Below, piece after piece: positions 56,171 through 64,000 of a stretch of DNA of 64,000 bases; the stretch's first letter is position 1; every line of letters begins with the position of its first letter. Both the position numbers and the translations under genes were made by a program. This DNA comes from Dicyema japonicum (Eukaryota > Dicyemida > Rhombozoa > Dicyemidae). The stretch covers positions 239,158 to 303,157 of the forward strand of contig RDEW01000009.1 in the NCBI GenBank assembly GCA_011109175.1. Direction: 5' to 3'. The notes under the pieces are model-generated. The model did no database searches. It was not told the DNA's origin and was given only the letters and a program-made list of their open reading frames with translations.

Positions 56171-56444
56171 GCGCCGACTCAAAAAATCTAGAATCTTTAA
56201 TGCTTATGTTTTCAATTGTTTAACAACGATAGCGTGGGACGTGAACCGGTCCTGGAGCCCCTCGTATTTCTTATATTTACCCTTCTCTTTATTATCATTT
56301 TTAGCTGTAGACGAATACGATAAAGAAAATAAAAAAGTACTCTCACAGGACGATTACTAACAATTTAGTGATTATTATTTAAGTAACACACGTAAAACCA
56401 TAATAGATAGTTTAACATGTGCGACGAATTCCAAAAAAACTAAG
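56171..56444. other. AT-rich, nothing recognised
   Basis: Spacer between two retrotransposon relics. Confidence 0.4.
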
Positions 56445-56680
56445 CGGTTTCACTTACCACTGTAATGTGCAATTTCTCTTAGATTGTTAAGATGATGTCC
56501 ACATCTCATTTCATTTTTTTTGACGTATTTGAGGTCAGAGTCAACTATCCCAGGAAGTTTGACTCTTAGATGTTCACAGAAACATGCCCCACTCTTAGCA
56601 AAGTATTCTTCCATCGCAATGTTAACCGGTGTATCCATTTTCATTCTCAATATATTTCCCAAGAGCTTCTATAACAAATT
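56445..56680 (-). mobile_element. LINE A C-terminal fragment
   Basis: Minus strand: LLGNILRMKMDTPVNIAMEE, YFAKSGACFCEHLRVKLPGI and HHLNNLREIAHYSGK, equivalent to LFGHILRM..TPAKIAMDNYF and DDLDTLGI in the 41-kb copy. Confidence 0.6.
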
Positions 56681-57760
56681 AGTGATCTCGTTACACACAC
56701 ATTATATGCAGTAGTACATCTCTACGAACTGCATTGAAAGCCACCAAAAAGTTCAAGGATTGTAGTTGTATTTTGGTATCTTTGGTTTACAGCGAAAAAT
56801 CATTTGTGACTCCAAACAATATGTCGTTGATCTCCTATTCCTGAGTCTACTATAACTTGGTGCCAGATAGTTATCCACTTTATTCTTGATGCGATTCAAT
56901 GTAACTAACTACAGTAGAGTACTAAGCATGATTAGGTGGTGTAGGTTTTCCATTGAACCAACTGCCTTGTTAAGGTTTCTGAATATGTATTAAGTTAAAG
57001 GAATGGGTATTCCTTTTGGCAAACATAGCATCTAAAAATATTGTAATTTTATCAATGAGGGAAATTGGTAATTTAATCTGAGACACTCAGATTTGCATAA
57101 GATTAGTTTTCAGACCTATGAAGTGATGAGAATTTCTTCAAAATGAGAATATTAAATTTATTTATGTCATTTTTAAGGAAATTTAAGAAATATATGTTTA
57201 TGTAATCAGAAATTGATTTTTTACTATGACGCAAAAAGTCAAAGCGCTAAAATCAGGCTCCAGCTACCTTGAGATAGCGGGCATTGCCACGGATGATAAC
57301 AATTCCCAGGAACTGTGAAAACTAGCAAAATTTGTTCAAGAGAGAAGTTTGATCAAAGAGAGTGCCCAAATTAACATCAGACGACAACATGAATAACCCA
57401 ATTTTCAGGGAAACTAGGACTTGCTAAATAGCTCTCTCTAATCCTACGGTTTTAAATTTATATACAGTATCTCCTTAATACCTTATTTTAGCACATTTTG
57501 GTTACTGATTTTTTTCAAGGAGAGTTATTAGTTTAGTTGTAAGATTATATGTTAAGATTAGACAGCTGTTAAATTGACAAATTTTATCAATCCAATTTAG
57601 ATGGACTCACTAAAAATTTTGTAAATTCGTAAAATCAAAAACCAAAAGATTAAATTCCATATAATGATCACTTATGACGTAAAGTAGAATATTATTACTT
57701 GTTAGATTACACTAAATAGGATTATTAACATTTAAAAGCAGACAGAATTAGTAATTATAA
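56681..57760. other. intergenic, upstream of tetraspanin
   Basis: About 1 kb of AT-rich sequence without supported genes or repeats. Confidence 0.4.
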
Positions 57761-58544
57761 ATGAACTATCGGAATTTGTTGATATATTTTAATATTTTCA
57801 TAACTGGAGTAAGTTTCGTTATTAAGCTAACAGATCCTCGTCATACTATCATTCTATTCCGGTGGAATGATAATAACATATTACGGAAAATTAATGATCA
57901 CTGATTACCTTGAAAGTGCCGGAGCTACTCTTATTGTATTAGGCTTTTGGGGGTCACTCACAATTAGTTTAGCTATAAGAATGGTTATGAGAAACCGAAA
58001 TGTGAAATTATTTGTAAAATTTATATTTACAGCCAGTTTACGATTACCATGTCAGTGTTCATCTTTACAGTAATAATTGCATCAGTCCACATCAGTCGCC
58101 GCATATCGGTATTTGAGAAAATATGATTTATTAGGTAATCCACTCATTGGATCTAAAATTCAAAAAAGCAGTCAGCAAATATAATTCGAATCAAAAGGAA
58201 GTTGATTTTTGGCAAAAATCCTTGAAATGTTGTGGGTCGATCTCCTATATTGAATACGGCTCACATATCCCCGATAGTTGTTTAGAAGGTAGAAAAATAT
58301 ACGGACAGGTAATTTCCGATCATTAATAAAGGGTTGTGTTATAAAATTTAGCGGTTTTGCTGAAAAATACGCAAATTTGTTTGTCGTTACCTCAGTGATT
58401 GGCCTAGTCACATGGGTTAGAGTAATTTTTATCATTTAGATCCCGATGATAATCCTGCATTACAGACCAATCAAAATCACACAGAAACAGCCACGATATT
58501 CTAAATTTGATTTAACCCAGCATAATTTATTAGTTAATCAATAA
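57761..58544 (+). CDS. tetraspanin
   Basis: Exons 57761-57808, 57834-58013, 58037-58108, 58135-58308, 58332-58415, 58440-58544 give 220 aa. Introns are 25, 23, 26, 23 and 24 nt with all phases closing. Tetraspanins organise membrane protein microdomains. Four membrane segments are visible: one after MNYRNLLIYFNIFITG, then ATLIVLGFWGSLTISLA, then FTITMSVFIFTVIIASVHIS, then NLFVVTSVIGLVTWIPMIIL. The large extracellular loop between the third and fourth carries the diagnostic LKCCGS (CCG about residues 132-134), a PDSC and a GC pair. This large loop is short (about 75 residues). The cytoplasmic tail is basic and ends HNLLVNQ. I cannot assign a vertebrate subfamily. Confidence 0.88.
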
Positions 58545-59100
58545 AATTTGACCTCTAAAAACTGCACCATGACTTAATAATTTTCGGAAAAACTCAAAAT
58601 TTACGTTATTTTGACATCTTTCCTTATTTTCGCATTTTCTATAAGGTCAACAAAAAATAAGATTTATTAAACTTTTAAAGTTTTATAAACTTGTATACAG
58701 ATCTTTTACATTCCCTTTCACGATTTATAAGAAAATGTCCTTAATCAGTCATCTCTCTTCTCGACTCTCTCTCCTCTTTAAAATTTTCATAGCGTATATA
58801 AACCATCATGTCGCTTCCTTTGTGTGATTTAAAAAATGACTCAAAAGAATCCAATATACAGTTTCTAAACTAAAGAAGCTTCAGATAGTCAGTGTTCCAA
58901 GTACGAATTTCACCTGACCAAAAATTGGTGAAAATTGATTATCTTTTACTTTGAGGAGAAAAAAGAGAGATGTTATTAATTCTGTAATGTTCTCTTAATG
59001 ATCGAAAGTGTTAACTGTAAGTAGTCATTTTATACACACGTGTCAGTCACTCACAATTTTATAAATATTAAGAATTATAAATATTAATAATTAATTTGAA
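58545..59100. other. AT-rich intergenic
   Basis: Short spacer between tetraspanin and MRPS10; nothing recognised. Confidence 0.4.
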
Positions 59101-59686
59101 ATGAGGTGGTTGTCATTGCTCGATTTTGGGATTATCTCCAATATTCGTTCTATTGGAATATTCAACGTACGGAAAGACTTGGCCCACCCAATCCTCGGTG
59201 GAGTTAAGGTGAAGTAGCATTAATAATTGTAGTCGATAAATAAGGAGACTGATGATCTATACAGAAGAATCGAAATAGAACTTCAAGCACATGACAAGGC
59301 AGTTCTTAAAAGTTATCTTGTTTTTGTCTCGATTTCTGCCTCATACCTTGAAATCCCTGTTCAAATGTGAACTATGTTGTTATCTCAGGTTTTCAACCCA
59401 CCGAAAGATAAGAAAATGGTCAGTTTTGAAGGCACCAACTGGTAAGGCCAAGCATTTGGTTCAATACGAAACCCGTACTCTCTACAGACACATTAATGTA
59501 TTCCCATTCGTAAATTCAGTTATTTAACCTTACCGGCTCAACTGCTGACACTTTTTTGGCCTACCTTCAGCTACAGCTTCCAGAGGGAGTGGGAATGACA
59601 GTAGAATGGGTATTCAGTATTTTGATCAAAACTAGCATCGAATGGACAGACTTCCACATGTTATTAACGAAATTGTTAATAAATGA
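59101..59686 (+). CDS. MRPS10: mitochondrial ribosomal protein S10 (one frameshift)
   Basis: Exons 59101-59208, 59233-59358, 59389-59497, 59520-59609, 59636-59686; introns 24, 30, 22 and 26 nt; about 160 aa. It is a component (uS10m) of the small mitoribosomal subunit. Diagnostic: DDLYRRIEIELQAHDKAVLK, HLVQYETRTLYRHI, LTGSTADTFLAYLQLQLPEG and VEWHRMDRLPHVINEI, all matching animal MRPS10 (for example the HDKAVLKSY and RTLYRCLEL.LTGSTADVYLEY blocks). Exon 3 has one extra A in a run of four at about 59412-59415. Removing it restores KKWSVLKAP, and the exon is otherwise one base too long. The N-terminus looks like a mitochondrial presequence (MRWLSLLDFG..IRSIGIF). Confidence 0.85.
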
Positions 59687-59697
59687 ACTATTAGTCG

Positions 59698-60678
59698 TTA
59701 ATTATTGTTAATGATCTCATATTGTGCTCTCAGTTCACAGAATGAGAGAGTTGCTCCCTCTATGTAACTCGCAAACATTATTTTTTTAGTCAATATTGGC
59801 TTGACACAAGTGAACACGTTCTCATAGTTGGGAGGAAGTTTTCTATCAGTTACCTTTCCGCAGCTGACTTGGTCGTCTTCTGGAGTTATGGCGAAAATTT
59901 CAAAGTATCGAGGTCTCTCTATCAATCATATTGACTGTCTACCCAAGGTGACAATTCCTGTGTGGATTATTATCTTACTCAACATAACTGGCCTGCTAAA
60001 GGAGTAGTTAAGGCCAGCCAAAAAGTTCCCTTTTGATATGGCACACGTTTTGACATTTTTGTCTATTGCTAACAAAGTGGGATTGCTGTCAAAAGTAGTC
60101 GTCATTTTTAAGTCAATCTTGATTTCATTTGTATGACGTTCTAGATCTATCGCATAACACGTGGTATAACTTTGTTCATCAATCTTTTGGGGATATTGAC
60201 ATATGAATGGCAGTAAAGCGAAACAGATATAGTCAAACCATTTCCCAGTTTCAATATCCATACCAACACAATCCTCAAGGATGTTTGTGGCACTTGGCTC
60301 TGTTTTGTACCAATTTGAGTACCCCTTTCCATTAAAATAATTTTACCATCGAGTTTCCTATTTTGTCCACAAAATTTCCTTCTTTTTTAATATCTGTGTA
60401 TCCTAGCCACAGTGCAATGGATCCCATTCTAATCTCTTTAAGGAACTCTGCCATTTATTGTCTATACTACCCATAATTGTATTCAATTCTTCTTCGTTTT
60501 GTATTGTGAGCAAATGTCTTCCGGATTCATCACACAGTTTGTTAGAATCAGTGAATGAGAGTAATGTTTGGGGGTAGACAGCGTAACACTTACCTTTACT
60601 ACAGAAATCTAACTCTCCATTTGCTGCGTTTGCATGTAAATTATGAAGTAATAATGATAAATAAAACAAAATCAGCAT
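59698..60678 (-). CDS. secreted protein: C-type lectin domain plus F5/8C-like domain
   Basis: Exons 60678-60471, 60447-60347, 60324-59943, 59918-59698 give 303 aa; introns 23, 22 and 24 nt. A signal peptide (LILFYLSLLLHNLHANA) is followed by a C-type lectin fold: CYAVYPQTLLSFTDSNKLC, GRHLLTIQNEEELNTIM, IALWLGYTDIKKEGNFVD, GYSNWYKTEPSATNILEDCV and WFDYICFALLPFICQY. The Ca2+/sugar position reads EPS rather than EPN or QPD, so binding specificity is unclear. The second half (ATFDS-like, LLAIDKNVKTCAIS, SFSRPVMLSKIIIHTG, YFEIFAI) resembles an F5/8 type C or fucolectin-like beta-sandwich. That assignment is weaker. Probably an extracellular glycan-binding or matrix protein. Confidence 0.75.
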
Positions 60679-60889
60679 TCTACCGCAACTCTGCTGAGAA
60701 AAGCGAATTTATTCTTCAATAGATGACATATTTGCGGACATCTGTTGTATCGACTTGTTGAGTTTTTTGTCTCTCAAGATTTTTTTATTGATGACAATAA
60801 AATTAACGTTTTTTATCGATTTATTAACTCCATGAATTTATTTATTAAAACAATTTATTAAGATAAAGTAAAACTGTTATGCCAGGTCT
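60679..60889. other. spacer
   Basis: AT-rich 5' flank of the lectin gene. Confidence 0.4.
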
Positions 60890-61100
60890 TCATTATGGCC
60901 TGCAGACGTAACGGGATTGAGCAGCAATGGGTGTTACGTCTCATAATAGCTTGCCCAATGTTCTAGAAAAGCTATCACGTCATTCTAGGTTCACCCTTCC
61001 GCTTCCCTGCAAGGCGTCCGATTAATCTGACGTGCTCGGCCCAATAACGCAAAACATCTCAAAAAAGATCGGCTGGAAAACGAACATGTTAACTCCATGA
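60890..61100 (-). mobile_element. family C 3' end
   Basis: Minus strand: FVFQPIFFEMFCV, VRLIGRLAGKRKGEPRMT, IGQAIMRRNTHC, then GGCCATAATGAAGACCTGGC-ATAAC. Same sub-family as at 2.7 and 14.7 kb. Confidence 0.6.
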
Positions 61101-61994
61101 ATTATTAACATAAAAAATTCATAATAGCATTAACGATAATATTTTTGGTTTTTTGATTCTTTTGGCGTGATCTGTTTTTATTTCTATTTTTGATGTTTAA
61201 GATAGGTACTAAAACAAATTTTTAAATTTATATTGAATACAAGCACCATAGGTCGCCTCCCTCAAAGCCTAATCAAGCATACATATTGATTTAGTTTGTA
61301 AGTACAGTACAATCCCGGCTTGGAGTACCCTCTGTATTAGGGATACCCTCTATATCTGGGGAACCTTTTTATAATTTTTTTTATAATAAGTATCACAACC
61401 TCTTTCCTGAAGGAAATTGAGGGGGGAAATTGGCTCATCGTAAGAAAGACGTGTGGGAAGCGGTCTGGCTAATAGTCCCTCTTTAGGACCGATCTATGTT
61501 CCTCTGTACGAGTAATCGCATCACCAAATGAGTTTCTTGTTTCTTTGCAAAAACACATGAATCCTCGACCGTGGTTTGTCATGGACTCTTCTGAAAAAAG
61601 AGTGAGAAGGGGGATGCAATAATGTATGATGCAAACGTGTATTTCTTTGCCTGATTAAATTTAGTTTATTGAGTTTGGAGGAGGATATCACAAATCTCCA
61701 TACAGGACAGGCATATTGGAACGATGACCTGATTTTAAAATCTGGATATTCAGTTCACAGGAAAGAAAGGGTACTTCTTTAAAACTACCTTCAATAAATT
61801 AAGCTTTCGCAGTCCCATGTTTATGACTTTTTCTGGTCATTAAGAAGTGGTAAGTAACCCCGAGAATCATCTGTTTCTATGATATTGGAATAGGGGTGTT
61901 CCCAATGTACACTGTGGTTTCACATTTGGACTAAGAGAATTAATAGCGAGCAAATCATGTACCCTGAACCATCTCCACAACTACGGGAGGAGAT
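61101..61994. other. no supported gene; pogo-like terminus near 61309
   Basis: TACAGTACAATCCCGGCTTG followed by GAGTACCCTCTGTATTAGGG resembles a TA-CAGT transposon end, but no partner end is visible. The remainder has no recognisable frame. Confidence 0.3.
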
Positions 61995-62185
61995 CTATTC
62001 CTTGCGGCAATAATTAGGTCGTCCAAGTAAGATAAAAACATTGTGTCCTGATTTTGATAATTGGCAAGTCGTGTAGAAATAAGTTAGACAGAAGAGGAGA
62101 TATAAAGGAACCAATTGAACCCCATTTGGGAGTAGTCTTGATTTTGAAGTAGTTTTACCGATTCGGAATTTTCCACAGATAATAT
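61995..62185 (-). mobile_element. LINE B RT fragment
   Basis: Minus strand: KSRLLPNGV and, shifted, SFISPLLSNLFLHDLP, equivalent to SRLLPNGVPQ and SPLSPALFNLFLNDLP in the long copy. The YADD equivalent is corrupted. Confidence 0.55.
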
Positions 62186-62189
62186 TGTG

Positions 62190-62482
62190 CTCTATGTTAA
62201 AAGTTAAAAAATCTATTGAAATACTTGGAATTGATATGTCCTGTGCATTCGATTCGGTACACCGGGGAAAACTTATCTGAAGAGTTTTCTTCACCCCGAC
62301 GACGTTAAATAATACGCCTGTTTATGCAGAATACTCATCTTTCTGTCAAAAGTGGCAAATGTACCTCCAACTTTTTTCCGACTTCATATGGAGTTCCATA
62401 TGGGGACTCGCTATCCCTGGCCCTCTTCATTGTTTACCTTGAAGCTGCACCAAGAGAGTTCAGGGCCCTGAATGGAAACAAG
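62190..62482 (+). mobile_element. LINE A RT fragment, opposite orientation to its neighbour
   Basis: Plus strand in shifting frames: ILGIDMSCAFDSVHRGKLI, LSVKSGKCTSNFF and YGVPYGDSL..ALFIVYLEAA, matching the RT block ILGVGLSKPFDFVCRDKLL..GTPQGNSLFPVLFAIYLEAA at 63.4 kb. It ends at the AACT repeat tail of the next copy. Confidence 0.55.
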
Positions 62483-62494
62483 TTAGTTAGTTAG

Positions 62495-64000
62495 TTAATA
62501 GCACTTCCGCGTTGCCATAAGCACGTAAAATGCCTAGGGGCTCGCTCGTGCCGTACACTCGACTATCCTCCCAGTCAACCCTCTCCATCTAGCTCTGTTT
62601 CTCTCGCGTTTACAAATATCCTCAAGATCGTCTCCAGTTTGAGTTGACCGCCAATTTGTGCGTAATCGTTGTTAAGGCAGAGGGGAAGCGTACATCTTGG
62701 CCGACCCCGAAATCCAATTCCATGATTTGAATAGTAATCTTTTATGATTTGATTGCAAGGAATCACTTCGTCTATTCTCAGAACATGTCCGAAAAGTCGC
62801 CAGCGTGAGGTAATTACTTCTCTGCTCATTAGTTTGCATTTACATAATTTGTAGAGAGTGTCGTTTTTGATAATCTGGCCATTTGATTCCCGCAATTTTT
62901 CTCAATTGATATCCATGAAATGTGTCTAGTCTGTCAAGGTCAGTTTTTGAAGTTCCCCATGTTCCCGAGTTATATAATAGGACTGGTTGTATGAACGCGT
63001 TATATAAGCGCATCCGAAGATTTAAGGAGATAAGTTTTCTGCGAGTCCAAATACTCAACATCTTTTTCAGTGCACACGATGCCAACATCTTTCTACGAGC
63101 AATGTCTTCAGCATCACCCAAAAACGAGCCGAGCCTTTTAGTAAACGTCCATTTCTCATCAATCCGTGTCGATAACCGCTGAATCGAAGTTAACTCTGTT
63201 TTTTCTGAATTGATCTTTAAAGACCATTTCTCCAGAACCGTTGTGGCTTTATCTACTGCAGTTCTTAGTACCTCCACATCCTCAGACACAAAATCGATGT
63301 CATCAGCATATATTAATTCCACAAAATGATTATTTAAGTGACCCAATTCTTTTCTAACGTCCCTCAACGCAGCTTCCAAATAGATTGCAAAGAGAACTGG
63401 AAAAAGCGAGTTCCCTTGAGGAGTACCAATCCCAGTCGTGAATTTTTCCGAATAGCCCTTCCCCACTTTTACTATGAGGCTCGTGTAAGCCAGCAAAAAA
63501 CGCACAATCCTCAAACAGTCCTCATCAATTATGTCATTGAGTAGTTGCAGTAGTTTATCTCGGCAGACAAAGTCGAATGGTTTCGATAAGCCGACTCCCA
63601 GAATATACATTGTTTTTCTGTACTTCTGACATATTGCCGTAAGCCACCGATGACTCCATACTATATCAGCGGTCGATCTTCCTGGTCCGAATCCGCTTTG
63701 ACTTAGTGAAAAGTATTGGTCAACTGAATTTGATATTCGATTCAATGTTGTAATCGACAATGTTTTTCGCAAAGTGGTCAAAATCACGATCGGCCTAAGA
63801 TTTTCAATCGGACCTGCAGTTTTGCCATGTTTTTGTAAAAGAAGTAGAACTCCCATCGCGATGTCAATTGAACAATGAGTCCTGAATATCTCGTTGAATA
63901 TAAAAGTCATCTTTTCTGCTAGCTGGGTTGGTGCGTATTTTAACAACTCTACACAAATATTTTCATAGTCAGCTGTCGTTGTTATTCCGGCGAATGAGTG
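62495..64000 (-). mobile_element. LINE A, long copy with intact RT, runs off the window
   Basis: The minus frame 63946-62840 (368 codons) is open across the RT: IENLRPIVILTTLRKTLS, QSGFGPGRSTADIVWSHRWL, GIGTPQGNSLFPVLFAIYLE, LIYADDIDFVSED, KLEKWSLKINSEKTELTSI-type block, GSFLGDAEDIARRKMLA and LLYNSGTWGTSKTDLDRLD. A frameshift near 62880 separates the C-terminal part (SRWRLFGHVLRIDEVIPCN). The 3' end is AACGCGGAAGTGCTATTAAC followed by AACT repeats. The frame is still open at the window edge. GLSKPFD replaces the usual D-x-S-KAFD catalytic Asp, so this copy is probably inactive. Confidence 0.85.

Overview
The window looks like animal nuclear DNA that is AT-rich, compact in its genes and heavily loaded with transposons. 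Eleven gene models on both strands are built from exons separated by introns of mostly 22-26 nt. By my count 63 of 72 deduced introns are 21-27 nt, and the reading phase closes exactly in nearly all of them. The gene set is metazoan: a five-repeat cadherin, an ACK-type tyrosine kinase homologue, a tetraspanin, EFHC1 and a C-type-lectin protein. It includes a TBPL1/TRF2-type TBP-like factor, a bilaterian marker. Extremely short introns in a bilaterian with ciliary genes point to a dicyemid mesozoan or a similarly reduced animal. That is an inference, not a measurement.

Genes by region: ERLEC1/OS-9-like ER lectin (4279-5489, -), ELL N-terminal domain protein (12954-13519, +), a coiled-coil, possibly BAR-type gene (13627-14094, +), TBPL1 (15175-16216, -), UTP25 (20064-22102, -), EFHC1 (24500-26593, +), glycogen synthase (32109-34465, -), an intronless cadherin (45432-47321, +), an ACK-like pseudokinase (48801-50354, +), a tetraspanin (57761-58544, +), mitochondrial ribosomal protein S10 (59101-59686, +) and a secreted C-type lectin plus F5/8C-like protein (59698-60678, -). 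They do not form a pathway or operon and are ordinary dispersed animal genes. EFHC1, glycogen synthase and MRPS10 carry single-base frameshifts, mostly in short homopolymers.

About half of the remaining sequence is mobile-element debris. LINE A has an APE endonuclease, a CFDP2/RTE-like RT and AAT or AACT microsatellite tails. LINE B is jockey/CR1-like with a 2A-like peptide before the endonuclease and tails of the form GGGATCAC..TTAGTTAG. Family C is a zinc-knuckle plus restriction-like-endonuclease 3' domain. LINE D is R2/R4-like and LINE E is CR1-like with an endonuclease. There is also a tRNA-derived SINE sharing its 3' end with LINE A, a MULE, a TA-flanked MITE and pogo-like termini.

The most informative structures are the following. 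(1) A three-level nest at 35.2-41.6 kb, where LINE D is split by a twin-primed full-length LINE A that is itself split by a MULE with tandemly repeated inverted termini. (2) A second twin-primed LINE A at 6.9-9.3 kb beside a SINE, with both insertions reusing the same target. (3) Three copies of a 2A-like motif in LINE B. No CRISPR array, rRNA, intact tRNA gene or prokaryotic feature was seen.
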